A stretch of 64,000 bases of DNA, taken from contig NZ_CP058348.1 in assembly GCF_013752535.1 (NCBI RefSeq), forward strand, positions 1,922,001-1,986,000, in the 5' to 3' direction. The notes under the pieces were generated by a model. It did no database searches and had not been told where the DNA came from. It worked only from the letters and a program-made list of their open reading frames with translations. Below are positions 34,285 to 43,223 of the stretch, piece by piece (the stretch's first letter is position 1; every line of letters begins with the position of its first letter). The stretch comes from Bdellovibrio sp. KM01. Lineage in GTDB: Bacteria; Bdellovibrionota; Bdellovibrionia; Bdellovibrionales; Bdellovibrionaceae. Position numbers and translations under genes: made by a program.

Positions 34285-35532
34285 ATGAATTCGACGTCTC
34301 TAACTTTAAACCAAGTTGATCCCGAAGTATTTGCGGTGATTCAAAAAGAATCTGAACGTCAACAGTTCGGTCTTGAGATGATCGCTTCTGAAAACTACAC
34401 ATCAAAAGCTGTGATGGAAGCCCAAGGCTCCATCCTGACAAACAAATACGCTGAGGGTTACCCGGGCAAACGTTATTACGGCGGTTGTGTCAATGTCGAC
34501 ACGATTGAGTCACTTGCGATTGAACGTGCGAAAAAACTTTTCGGTATGAACTTTGCGAACGTACAACCACATTCGGGTTCACAAGCTAACATGGGTGTTT
34601 ACCTGGCAGCGTGTAAAGCTGGCGACACAATCCTGGGGATGGATTTGTCTCATGGTGGTCATTTGACTCACGGATCTCCCGTGAATTTCTCTGGGATGCT
34701 TTTCAAAGCGGCTTCTTACAAATTGGATCCAGAAACAGGTCGTATCAATTACGATACAATTCGTTCCGTGGCTAAAGAAACAAAACCTCGCTTGATTATC
34801 GCGGGTTATTCAGCTTACCCACGTGTTTTGGATTTCGCTAAATTTAAAGAAATCGCCGTTGAAGTGGGCGCAGATCTTTTGGTGGATATGGCACACTTTG
34901 CAGGATTGGTTGCAACAGGCCACCACCCGTCTCCGGCTGAATACGCAGATTATGTAACCACGACGACTCACAAAACTTTGCGCGGACCTCGTGGCGGTAT
35001 GATTCTGACGAACTCTGAAGAAAAAGCGAAGATCATGAACTCTCGCATCTTCCCAGGCATTCAAGGTGGTCCATTGGAACACGTGATTGCGGGTAAAGCT
35101 GTGGCATTCGGTGAAGCTTTGAAACCTGAATTCAAAGACTACAGCGGCAAAGTTATTCAGAATGCAAAAACACTGTCTGAAGAGCTTTTGTCCCAAGGTT
35201 TCAAACTTGTGACTGGCGGTACGGACAATCACTTGATGTTGATTGATCTTTCCGATCGTGAAATCACAGGTAAAGTTGCAGAGATTGCTTTGGATGAAGC
35301 TGGTATCACTGTGAATAAAAACACGGTACCGAATGAAAAGCGTTCTCCATTCGTGACAAGTGGCATTCGCATTGGAACACCTGCTTTGACAACACGTGGA
35401 ATGGGCACTTCAGAAATGAAGAAGATCGGTCAATGGATTGCGCAGGTTTTGAACAATGCTGACAATGCAGATGTGAAAAACAAAGTGCACGCCGAGGTTA
35501 AAGAAATGTGTAAGCACTTTCCTATCTACTAA
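34285..35532 (+). CDS. glyA: Serine hydroxymethyltransferase
   Basis: The ATG at 34285 follows TCTGGAG; an ATG at 34252 would add 11 residues without support. The 415-residue PLP enzyme converts serine and tetrahydrofolate to glycine and methylene-THF. The PLP lysine is in [14 protein letters not shown], and the folate and substrate regions ([19 protein letters not shown]) are intact. Confidence 0.96.
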   Translation: MNSTSLTLNQVDPEVFAVIQKESERQQFGLEMIASENYTSKAVMEAQGSILTNKYAEGYPGKRYYGGCVNVDTIESLAIERAKKLFGMNFANVQPHSGSQANMGVYLAACKAGDTILGMDLSHGGHLTHGSPVNFSGMLFKAASYKLDPETGRINYDTIRSVAKETKPRLIIAGYSAYPRVLDFAKFKEIAVEVGADLLVDMAHFAGLVATGHHPSPAEYADYVTTTTHKTLRGPRGGMILTNSEEKAKIMNSRIFPGIQGGPLEHVIAGKAVAFGEALKPEFKDYSGKVIQNAKTLSEELLSQGFKLVTGGTDNHLMLIDLSDREITGKVAEIALDEAGITVNKNTVPNEKRSPFVTSGIRIGTPALTTRGMGTSEMKKIGQWIAQVLNNADNADVKNKVHAEVKEMCKHFPIY

Positions 35533-35561
35533 CTCGACTTCTCCCTCGAGAGTATTGAATG

Positions 35562-35588
35562 AAGGCGTGCTTTCGAGTGCGCCTTTTC
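35562..35588 (+). terminator. Probable terminator after glyA
   Basis: AAGGCG and CGCCTTTT pair across a 12-base loop about 30 bases after the stop, with a short T-run. Confidence 0.6.
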
Positions 35589-35784
35589 TGTTTCTGAAAC
35601 TCTCATTTTTATACAGACTTTAAGCCTGAAAGATTACTCTAAAACTGTCATCGACTTCCGGGGTTATCCGCTCGAAATGATTGAAAAATAGGCAGTTAAC
35701 AATTGATAATTTTGCGTCATTTTTTATGCCTTTTTTGGGCAAAAAATCCTTTGGATACGAGCCCTTGTACGTTATAGTCAAAAC

Positions 35785-36357
35785 ATGACACCAGGATGGA
35801 AACAGCTAGTTAACTTTGCAGGATGCATTATCGCGACAGGAACTTTGGGTTCTTGTACGACTTTTCATACACCCCTTTCCCGAGAAATCATGAACGGCTC
35901 CTCCCAATCACGTGGAGTGGCTTCAGATCAACCGATGACCATCGAACAACAGGATAAGTCGTTTGATTGGCCGGTGGATGCTGCCCGCATGACTCGTGGA
36001 TTCTTACCTAATAAACGCCGCCCCCATTTGGGTATCGATTTAGCCGCACCTAAAGGAACGCCTATATTGGCTGCCCAAGGCGGCACAATCATCTATGCAG
36101 GTCGTGAGTTTAAAGGGTACGGAAAAATGGTTCTAATCGAGTCTGGCGACGGTTGGGCAACATTGTATGCTCACTTTGATAAGATCCTGGTTTCCGAAGG
36201 CCAAAAGGTTCGCAAAGGCGAAGTGATTGGGGCCATGGGAAGAACTGGACGCGCAACGGGAGTCCATCTGCACTTTGAAATTCGCAAAAACCGCGGACCG
36301 ATCGATCCCCTGCCACTTCTTCCGGAAACAGCGGCGACCTCAACAGCACAACTTTAA
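35785..36357 (+). CDS. M23-family murein peptidase lipoprotein
   Basis: A 190-residue protein with a lipoprotein signal ending in L-G-S-C near residue 25. The C-terminal 120 residues form a LytM/M23 domain with all zinc ligands: H-L-G-I-D (His and Asp), Y-A-H-F-D and H-L-H-F-E. A complete set predicts an active endopeptidase that cuts peptidoglycan cross-links, unlike the inactive EnvC-type members. A single gene with its own terminator. Confidence 0.9.
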   Translation: MTPGWKQLVNFAGCIIATGTLGSCTTFHTPLSREIMNGSSQSRGVASDQPMTIEQQDKSFDWPVDAARMTRGFLPNKRRPHLGIDLAAPKGTPILAAQGGTIIYAGREFKGYGKMVLIESGDGWATLYAHFDKILVSEGQKVRKGEVIGAMGRTGRATGVHLHFEIRKNRGPIDPLPLLPETAATSTAQL

Positions 36358-36362
36358 AACTT

Positions 36363-36391
36363 AAAAGGCTCCCACAAGGAGCCTTTTTTAT
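36363..36391 (+). terminator. Terminator after M23 gene
   Basis: AAAAGGCTCC-CACAA-GGAGCCTTTTTT hairpin with T-run. Confidence 0.9.
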
Positions 36392-36446
36392 TTACGCCGC
36401 ACCCCCGCTACCAAAAACCGGCAGGCACCTTTTCGTCTTTTCGTAT

Positions 36447-36482
36447 AAAAAAAGGCAGCCGTTTTATGGGGCTGCCTTTTTA
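36447..36482 (-). terminator. Terminator after outer-membrane barrel gene
   Basis: On the minus strand AAAAAGGCAGCC and GGCTGCCTTTTTTT form a stem with a nine-base loop; both sides have T-runs, so it can work in both directions. Confidence 0.85.
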
Positions 36483-36503
36483 AGTTCAACTGTTTATCTA
36501 AGA

Positions 36504-37505
36504 TTAGAATACGTTGATTGTCGCTGACATACCTACGTTTGTTTTATCAGCCGTGAAGTACTCAGGAGCGAACTGCATGTTCGGGTAAAGATAGATGTCA
36601 CGAGTAACCGCGATACCGATACCAACTGATTGCGTGTACAAGCTTCTCAACCACTCTGAACCGTCATCAGATCTGAAGTGAGAGAAGATAAATGGACGGA
36701 ATACAGTTCTGAACGAGAACATGTCGTTGAATGCATACTCAACGAATGGATAGAAGCCAAGAACCCAGTCCGTACGACCACCACCGTGAACATCAGTTCC
36801 GCGGTTTTGGATAGTATCAACGTTGTCAGCGCCTTCAGTGTAACCGTTGTAAGTTACGTCAAAGGCAACACCTGGTTGCCAGTTAGAGTTCGGGATTTCG
36901 AAAAGCAAAGTGTGACCAACGCTCAACGAACCCAATAGTTTCAATGTGTCTACATCGTAAGCGTCTGTCGCATAAGAAGCGCTAGAGCTGAATGCTTGTT
37001 GGATGCCCATCGCTCTGAATGAACGAGAGTAACCCAAAGATGGGGTTGCGATAGAGAACTGTCTGTTACCATTTTGGTTAGAAGTCTCTTCCCAGTTATT
37101 TTGGAATGGAGTGTACAAAGAAAGACCTGTAGAGAAATTCAATGCAGAGTTTTTATCCAAACGGTAGTTGATACCAACAGATCCTACCAGGTTAGTTGCT
37201 GGTTGCGTTCCAGCTTCGCCAGCATAGTTTGGACGTTCAGCACCAAATGGTTTTTCAAGGTTACCACCGTTGTAAGCCCATGAAGTTGATACGGACCAAA
37301 TAGATTTAGAACCAGAATCCGCACGCATTTTCGCGTTCGTGATTTCGTTATCCAAGTCACCGTTTGTTTGCTCGTCCTTTTTTTGAACGTCAGTTACTTT
37401 AACTGTGCTTGTGTTAGCGCTTTGGTTTTTTTCTTCAGCGTGAGCAGAAACTGCCACAACCAAAGAACCTGCCAAAATAAGTGATGAAAGAATTTGTTTT
37501 TTCAC
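36504..37505 (-). CDS. Outer-membrane beta-barrel protein
   Basis: A 333-residue protein starting with GTG. The signal peptide ends near A-H-A (residue 23). After a polar linker of about 45 residues, alternating hydrophobic and polar strands with many Tyr, Trp and Asn continue to the end, which finishes in T-I-N-V-F with a C-terminal Phe, the usual BamA-recognition signal. This indicates a barrel of roughly 10-14 strands. Channel or other function unknown. It is followed by a strong terminator. Confidence 0.8.
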   Translation of the reverse strand: MKKQILSSLILAGSLVVAVSAHAEEKNQSANTSTVKVTDVQKKDEQTNGDLDNEITNAKMRADSGSKSIWSVSTSWAYNGGNLEKPFGAERPNYAGEAGTQPATNLVGSVGINYRLDKNSALNFSTGLSLYTPFQNNWEETSNQNGNRQFSIATPSLGYSRSFRAMGIQQAFSSSASYATDAYDVDTLKLLGSLSVGHTLLFEIPNSNWQPGVAFDVTYNGYTEGADNVDTIQNRGTDVHGGGRTDWVLGFYPFVEYAFNDMFSFRTVFRPFIFSHFRSDDGSEWLRSLYTQSVGIGIAVTRDIYLYPNMQFAPEYFTADKTNVGMSATINVF

Positions 37506-37957
37506 CTGTGTGGTCCCCTTTTTTTGTTAGAACTTTGTTAATCGTTAATAGTTTTAAGTAAGTTTAGTTTCTTAATTCTTATTCAAGTCGCTTGCAGATG
37601 TTTGTCGTTTCACATTCACTACGATTTCATCTGCTCACTTCAAGTGGTCCCAAAATGGAGCCAACTTGGCTGTCATTTTTTATTAAGCAATGAAAGTGCC
37701 AGCACTTTGGTCCTATTTCAACACCAAATCCTGACAATAACCTAATATTTACGGGCAGTAGACGCACTGAAGCCTAAAAATTAAGCAGGTTCGATTTCAC
37801 ACTTGTTACTAAAACTAAGCTCATTTTGACTCCAGTAGCGGGTTATAAATTCTTCACGCGAAGCATTAAACAGAGAGCAAGTACTGTAATGCTACATGTT
37901 GAGCACGCGCGTTCTCGCCCGGATAATTCATCCAGGAAGTATTCTGAAGGGAGCTGT
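37506..37957. other. 452-base intergenic stretch
   Basis: Upstream region of two divergent genes. The first 60 bases are AT-rich and likely hold the promoter of the barrel gene. An in-frame ATG at 37826 would extend the next gene but has no ribosome site. I see no RNA gene or repeat. Confidence 0.4.
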
Positions 37958-38239
37958 ATGGTTGAGCGCGAGCTGTATGAAGAAACCGAATTTCTGCACG
38001 ATGTGGGCGTTAATCTTAACGCTGCTCTCTTTATAATAGATAGATTGATTGAAGAAATTAAAGGCGAGGAAGGTCGACTGGAAACAGATTCGCAAACCGA
38101 AAAGCTGTTTCATCACCTGGCGACGTACTTAAATCAAATCGATCGCACGGTTAAAAACCGCCGCACTCATTTATCAGAACTTTTAGAATCTCAACGCCGG
38201 GCGGAACAGGAAGCGTACCGTAATTCACGATCGCCTTAG
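37958..38239 (+). CDS. Small hypothetical protein with HisKA-like helix
   Basis: The ATG at 37958 is chosen because GAAGGGAG lies upstream; the frame is open back to 37826 but without a start signal. The 93-residue product is all helical and highly charged. The segment E-F-L-H-D-V-G-V-N-L-N near residues 10-20 resembles the phosphoacceptor helix of histidine kinases (F-x-H-D/E), but no kinase domain follows. It may be a phosphotransfer or kinase-binding helical hairpin; this is a weak inference. Confidence 0.65.
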   Translation: MVERELYEETEFLHDVGVNLNAALFIIDRLIEEIKGEEGRLETDSQTEKLFHHLATYLNQIDRTVKNRRTHLSELLESQRRAEQEAYRNSRSP

Positions 38240-38248
38240 ACAAAAAAG

Positions 38249-38269
38249 AAGGGCGCCGTCGGCGCCCTT
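38249..38269 (-). terminator. Strong hairpin whose T-run is on the minus strand
   Basis: AAGGGCGCC-GTC-GGCGCCCTT is perfect (9+3+9). On the plus strand it is followed by AGCGAG rather than T, while on the minus strand it is followed by CTTTTTTG. It may therefore stop antisense transcription, or simply protect the 3' end of the plus-strand transcript. Confidence 0.55.
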
Positions 38270-38392
38270 AGCGAGGTCAATTTGCTCTTTCAATGGAGCG
38301 GATAAAAATCGTAATTCTTATCTCGACCTCGTCTTCGCTTACAGTTTCTCAAAGTTCAATCTCCCCCACAAGTCCAAAAGGAGTCTTGTTAT

Positions 38393-39565
38393 ATGTCGAA
38401 CTTAGGCCTGGTTCTCTCTGGTGGAGGCGCACGAGGTGCGTATCAGGTCGGCGTATTGGCGGCTGTGGCAGAAATATGCAAAGAACTTTCAATCAACAAT
38501 CCCTTTGATATTTACACGGGCGTCAGTGCGGGCGCGATCAATGTTTGCGCCTTAACAGCACATCCCGGAAGCTTCACGGAATCCTCCGAAACTTTGCAAA
38601 GAATTTGGGGAGGACTGAAAAGTCAGGATGTCTTTGTATCCGATCCCGTGTCCATGACAGGAGTGGCTTTGCATTGGATTATGGATTTAGCGAGCGGCGG
38701 TATGAAACCCACTCCCGGAAAATCACTTTTAAATACAAAACCATTACGCGAACTGATTGCCAAAAACTGTCCCTTTGAAAACATTCAAAAGAAAATTGAT
38801 TCAGGCCTCATTCGTGGCGTGGGAATTTCTGCATTGGATTTTCATTCCTCATCAACAGTCACTTTCATTCAAGGTGTTACGGAGATACCATTATGGGAAA
38901 GAGTCAGAAGACAAGCAGCGAGATCAGAACTCAACGTGGATCACGTTATGGCCTCGGCCGCCATCCCGGTTTTATTCCCGCCGATTGCAGTGGGTTCCAA
39001 CTATTTCGGGGATGGGTCGATTCGGAACTTCAGCCCTTGCGGTCCCGCCATTTACATGGGAGCCGAGCGCCTGCTTGCCATCGGTGTCAGACGCCGGGAG
39101 GAAATTTGCTTCAGACCTCGTCAAGTTGCGCCTACAGAGATGCCCAGTGTGGCACGTGTTGCGAGTGTTCTTCTTCACGCTCTTATGAGCGATGGGATCG
39201 AATTTGATATCGAAAGAATTGAGCGCATAAATCTGGCCTTATCAAAGCTGGGGCGCTCACAACGTAAATATCTGACGGTGAAACATATCGACGCCCTATG
39301 GATCTCCCCGTCCCGTGATTTTTCAGAGATCGCTTCTCAACATGCGCACGAGTTGCCGCGAATGATTCGCTATCTTTTGCGGGGTTTAGGTGGTCTGGAA
39401 GAATCAGCTGAGCTTTCGAGCTTTCTGTTGTTTGAAAAAGAATATGTGCAGACTTTAATGGAGATCGGCTATGAAGATGGGTTGCGTGCCAAAGATGAAC
39501 TCACTCAGCTGCTCACAGGTCAAGCAATGAAAGACACTATGGCAGCCGAATTAAGGGAAAATTAA
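38393..39565 (+). CDS. Patatin-like phospholipase
   Basis: A 390-residue protein with the patatin fold: the oxyanion loop G-G-G-A-R-G-A-Y at residues about 10-17, the nucleophile in G-V-S-A-G near residue 45 and the Asp of the dyad in D-G-S-I near residue 208. No signal peptide is seen, so it may act in the cytoplasm or be secreted by another route. Patatin A2-type phospholipases cleave acyl chains from membrane lipids. It converges with kup, overlapping by four bases. Confidence 0.9.
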   Translation: MSNLGLVLSGGGARGAYQVGVLAAVAEICKELSINNPFDIYTGVSAGAINVCALTAHPGSFTESSETLQRIWGGLKSQDVFVSDPVSMTGVALHWIMDLASGGMKPTPGKSLLNTKPLRELIAKNCPFENIQKKIDSGLIRGVGISALDFHSSSTVTFIQGVTEIPLWERVRRQAARSELNVDHVMASAAIPVLFPPIAVGSNYFGDGSIRNFSPCGPAIYMGAERLLAIGVRRREEICFRPRQVAPTEMPSVARVASVLLHALMSDGIEFDIERIERINLALSKLGRSQRKYLTVKHIDALWISPSRDFSEIASQHAHELPRMIRYLLRGLGGLEESAELSSFLLFEKEYVQTLMEIGYEDGLRAKDELTQLLTGQAMKDTMAAELREN

Positions 39566-41565
39566 ATCTCGACCTGGATTCCCACTTCGATGACCTGGTT
39601 GGGAGGAATACGGAAGAACGCTGTTGGACGTTGCGCATTTTTCGACATCACCGCAAACAGACGTTCACGCCAGTGAGACATATGAAGCTCGTCAACTTTC
39701 GCAGGCCCCTTCGTCGCAATAATCGTTTCACGGCCTAGTACGAACGTGGTCTCGTTCACATTAAAGTTGATGTTTTTATTACGGCAGGCTTCCAGGATGT
39801 GCTTCATCTTGGGCGTTTCCATAAAGCCGTAATAAGCCAGGATACGATAAAAATTTGGAACGATCTCTTGGATCGAAATGTTATCTTTCTTGGAAACAAA
39901 AGGAACCTCGCGCGTTTGGATCGTTAAGATCGCCACACGCTGATGCAGAACTTTATTGTGTTTTAGATTATGTAACAAAGGCGCCGGCACACCCCATGGA
40001 TCACCCGACATGTAAATCGCTGTCCCTGGAACACGAATGGGCGGTTCACGCAAAAGCTTCAACATGAAATCTTCTGTTGGCATCGAACGCTCTTTTAAAC
40101 GACGGAATAAAACCTGACGGCCTTTTTGCCATGTCGTCATCAACAGATAAATCACCGCACCAATCACCAAAGGCACCCAACCACCGTGTGGGATTTTGTG
40201 GAAGTTTGCTGCAAAGAAAGCCGCATCGATGATAAGGAAAACACCGAAAATCCCCGCTGCCTTAAAAAAACTCCAATTCCATTTTTGGCGAGCCACTTCG
40301 TAAGCAAGAATTGTCGTGATCACCATCGTTCCCGTAACTGCGATACCATAAGCAGCAGCCAGGTTGCTGGAAGTTTTAAATGTTAGCACCAACCACACAA
40401 CACCCACGAACAACGCCCAATTGATCGCCGGGATGTAGATCTGCCCGATCTCTTGCGAAGACGTGTGCACGATGTTGATACGCGGACAGAAACCCAACTG
40501 AATCGCCTGACGAGTGATAGAGAATACGCCCGAAATCAAAGCTTGGGATGCAATCACCGCCGACGTCGTACTTAAACACACCAGAGGAATGACCGCCCAT
40601 TTCGGCGCCAGCATGTAAAACGGATTTGAAATCGCATCAGAGTTCGTCAAAAGCAAAGCGCCCTGACCAAAGTAATTTAAAAGTAAAGCTGGCAAAGCAA
40701 CAAAAAACCACGCCATGCGAATCGGTGTCTTACCGAAGTGCCCCATGTCGGCGTAAAGAGCTTCACCACCGGTTACAACCAGGACAACAGATCCCAAAAC
40801 CAAGAAACCATGCACACCATTTCTAAAGAAAAACTCGATCGCGTGATGTGGCCACATCGCTTCAAGAATCGAGGGATTGTTCAGAAGACTATTTAGGCCC
40901 AGCACTCCCAAAGTTGTAAACCACAACAAAAGAATTGGTCCAAAGATGACACCGATTCTTCCGGTTCCATATCGCTGCATTAAGAACAAAGCATTGATGA
41001 TAAAGATCGTGATCGGAATGATGTAGGGGTCAAATTGATCAGTGACGATCTTTAAACCTTCCATCGCAGACAAGACCGAGATCGCCGGCGTAATCACACC
41101 ATCGCCATACAATAGTGCCGCACCGAAAAGTCCCAGGATTGTCATAACCCAACGACGATGGGTGATGTCTTTTGTATGTTGCGAACGGACTGCCAGCGCC
41201 ATCAATGATAAGATACCGCCTTCACCTTTATTATCTGCGCGCATGACGTATGCCATGTACTTTACGCAAATCGTAGCGATCATTGTCCACACGATTAAAG
41301 AAAGAATGCCGACAACATTTTCCGGTGATACGGCAAGTCCGTACTCGCCACCAAAACATTCGCGCAAGGCGTACAAGGGGCTGGTTCCGATATCCCCAAA
41401 GACAATGCCCAAAGCAGCTAATGATAGCATTGCTAGATTGGTGTTCTTATGACCATGGTCTTGGTGTTCGATGTCGCAACTCCATTTTAATTTTGAATCC
41501 CAAGTGTATGGAATCGCGAAGCTCTTGTCAGCAGCTGGACCACATATTATAACGCAGCACTTCAC
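39562..41565 (-). CDS. kup: Kup-type potassium uptake protein
   Basis: A large inner-membrane K+/H+ symporter with about 12 helices and a soluble C-terminal domain (about 180 residues). The family mark G-I-V-F-G-D-I-G-T-S-P-L-Y-A lies at the start of the first helix. The start is uncertain: the ATG at 41565 adds about 30 unusual residues, and the homologous N-terminus seems to begin near E-H-Q-D-H-G-H-K. There GGAG precedes an ATC codon by seven bases, but no ATG, GTG or TTG is in frame. The next ATG (41430) falls in the first helix. Confidence 0.9.
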   Translation of the reverse strand: MKCCVIICGPAADKSFAIPYTWDSKLKWSCDIEHQDHGHKNTNLAMLSLAALGIVFGDIGTSPLYALRECFGGEYGLAVSPENVVGILSLIVWTMIATICVKYMAYVMRADNKGEGGILSLMALAVRSQHTKDITHRRWVMTILGLFGAALLYGDGVITPAISVLSAMEGLKIVTDQFDPYIIPITIFIINALFLMQRYGTGRIGVIFGPILLLWFTTLGVLGLNSLLNNPSILEAMWPHHAIEFFFRNGVHGFLVLGSVVLVVTGGEALYADMGHFGKTPIRMAWFFVALPALLLNYFGQGALLLTNSDAISNPFYMLAPKWAVIPLVCLSTTSAVIASQALISGVFSITRQAIQLGFCPRINIVHTSSQEIGQIYIPAINWALFVGVVWLVLTFKTSSNLAAAYGIAVTGTMVITTILAYEVARQKWNWSFFKAAGIFGVFLIIDAAFFAANFHKIPHGGWVPLVIGAVIYLLMTTWQKGRQVLFRRLKERSMPTEDFMLKLLREPPIRVPGTAIYMSGDPWGVPAPLLHNLKHNKVLHQRVAILTIQTREVPFVSKKDNISIQEIVPNFYRILAYYGFMETPKMKHILEACRNKNINFNVNETTFVLGRETIIATKGPAKVDELHMSHWRERLFAVMSKNAQRPTAFFRIPPNQVIEVGIQVEI

Positions 41566-41632
41566 ATTACCTGATAGTCAGTTGCCATCTTTTTAGGCCT
41601 TGGGGGAAAATAAGGACTCAGGGAGTAAACTT

Positions 41633-41809
41633 ATGTTTCGATCTGGTGATCTTAAAAACTCTGTTCTTCGTACCGTAGCCCACTCTAAATGGGCATTGGC
41701 AGTATTGATCTTGATTGGATTGGTATATTTTGAAACTCGATTGAGCGATAAAAGTGTGGCTGACAACCGCCAGCCCACTTCGTTGACGACTACTTCTTTG
41801 ACGCAATAA
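41633..41809 (+). CDS. Small single-pass membrane protein
   Basis: The ATG at 41633 follows CAGGGAG. The 58-residue product has one helix (A-L-A-V-L-I-L-I-G-L-V-Y) and a Thr/Ser-rich tail. It overlaps the convergent FMN reductase gene by 20 bases. No family is recognised; the good ribosome site and the helix support a real gene, but it is short. Confidence 0.5.
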   Translation: MFRSGDLKNSVLRTVAHSKWALAVLILIGLVYFETRLSDKSVADNRQPTSLTTTSLTQ

Positions 41810-42365
41810 CTGAGTTTGCGTCGAGATTGAAGGCCGATAGAGCCGAAACAAAGTTTCGGAAGCCGGTCGCTTGCTTCACTAACAACTTTTTCAACCCCTC
41901 ATCTTGAGGCTCCCCTTGCTCATTCAAAACTTTTGGAGCGTTGGTGATGAAGATGCGCTCTGGATAAATAAAGGCGTTTCTGTATCCAAACACCTGTTGC
42001 AAATGCTCAACGGGACGAAGCCCCCCAAACATCCAACCCAAGCCAATGAAACACACAGGACGATACTCAAATGTTTCAGGGAACTTCATGTGATCGATGA
42101 AGTACTTCAAAGCACCTGGCATAGATCCATTGTACTCAGGGCAAATCACAATCAAACCTTCCGACGCCACAAGCTTGTCCAGGTATGGCTGCAATCCCGA
42201 ATGCTCTTTTCCATAGTGCGGACCGGTGTGGAGATGCTCTTTCACTTCGACCAGATCAATGATCTCGACTGTTTCCCCTTGGGCTTTGTAGATCCCTTGG
42301 ATATAGTTGGCAAGCTTCAGAGTGTTGGAACCTGGGCGATCAGTGCCCGCGATAATGTACTTCAT
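41790..42365 (-). CDS. NAD(P)H-dependent FMN reductase family protein
   Basis: The ATG at 42365 follows AGGAG. The 191-residue flavodoxin-fold protein has the FMN phosphate loop (T-D-R-P-G-S-N-T, residues 7-14) and the P-E-Y-N-G-S-M-P-G motif of NADPH-dependent FMN/quinone or chromate reductases. The natural substrate is unknown. It is divergent from the GYF-PilZ gene with a 77-base gap. Confidence 0.87.
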   Translation of the reverse strand: MKYIIAGTDRPGSNTLKLANYIQGIYKAQGETVEIIDLVEVKEHLHTGPHYGKEHSGLQPYLDKLVASEGLIVICPEYNGSMPGALKYFIDHMKFPETFEYRPVCFIGLGWMFGGLRPVEHLQQVFGYRNAFIYPERIFITNAPKVLNEQGEPQDEGLKKLLVKQATGFRNFVSALSAFNLDANSVIASKK

Positions 42366-42442
42366 TCGTAAATCTCCTAGACAAAGTGATATACCTTTCG
42401 TTGTAATAAAGGCAATACAGTTTTCAGAAGGGTGTCTTCGCA

Positions 42443-43132
42443 ATGTCGAAAATTTGGTTTATCTTAAACGAGGGACAAGTTACAGGACCGTTTGAACCAG
42501 AAGAAGTTGAATCACAAGTTGCATCCTTCAAAGAACCTCTGGTGTGGGGACGTGGCCAAGGCGAATGGGATACTCCTGCCAAATGGCGTACTAAGATCAA
42601 AGACCTCCCACCGACTGCGCCCGCCGGTGATCAAAACAAAGTCTGGATGACTCGCATCGAAGGCAAAATCAACAAAGAACCGATGAAGTACGCTGACATG
42701 ATTGTCGCGCTAAAAAAGCTGACCGATCTTTCACAAGTCGACATCTCCACAGACGGCGGAAAAACCTGGAAAGAAGTTTACGCCCTTCAACAGGTCGTGG
42801 ATGATTTGGGCATCAGCCGCAGATCGCACCCTCGCGTTCCGATCGTTGGCACTCTGGAATTTGAACCTAGTGAAATGGCACCGCCACTTAAATGCCGTGT
42901 GATTTCTATCAGTGAAGGCGGCTTGGGTATTAACGATGCTGAAGGTCTGCAGATTGGCCAAAAGTTTTTTGCGACTTTGACCAGTCCCAACCTTTATCAA
43001 ACGATCACGACGACATGTGAAGTGGTTTACATGGGAAATGATGGTTACGCGGGACTGCGCTTCGTTGGTCTGCCTGAAGAATTTAAATCTTCGGTCATTG
43101 AATACGTGCGAAAGTTTGCGACAGTTTCCTAA
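42443..43132 (+). CDS. GYF_2-PilZ protein, possible c-di-GMP sensor
   Basis: A 229-residue protein. Residues 1-50 match a GYF_2 domain (W-F-I-L-N-E-G-Q-V-T-G-P-F), which binds proline-rich peptides. A second related segment begins near residue 68 (V-W-M-T-R-I-E-G). Residues about 125-225 form a PilZ domain with R-R-S-H-P-R and I-S-E-G-G-L-G, close to the RxxxR and D/NxSxxG c-di-GMP contact motifs, with E in place of the usual D/N. Probably a cytoplasmic adaptor; its partner is unknown. Confidence 0.82.
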   Translation: MSKIWFILNEGQVTGPFEPEEVESQVASFKEPLVWGRGQGEWDTPAKWRTKIKDLPPTAPAGDQNKVWMTRIEGKINKEPMKYADMIVALKKLTDLSQVDISTDGGKTWKEVYALQQVVDDLGISRRSHPRVPIVGTLEFEPSEMAPPLKCRVISISEGGLGINDAEGLQIGQKFFATLTSPNLYQTITTTCEVVYMGNDGYAGLRFVGLPEEFKSSVIEYVRKFATVS

Positions 43133-43223
43133 AGTTCGCCCAACGTATCATTCACAGCTCTAAGTCCAGTTTCAAATTGGAGCCACCTTAGTCTTTTGAC
43201 AAGTCTGGTCTGTATTCTTCATC

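Noticed and set aside
38757-39188. 143-codon open frame inside the patatin gene
   Set aside because: The patatin frame has catalytic motifs and a full-length match; the inner frame shows none.
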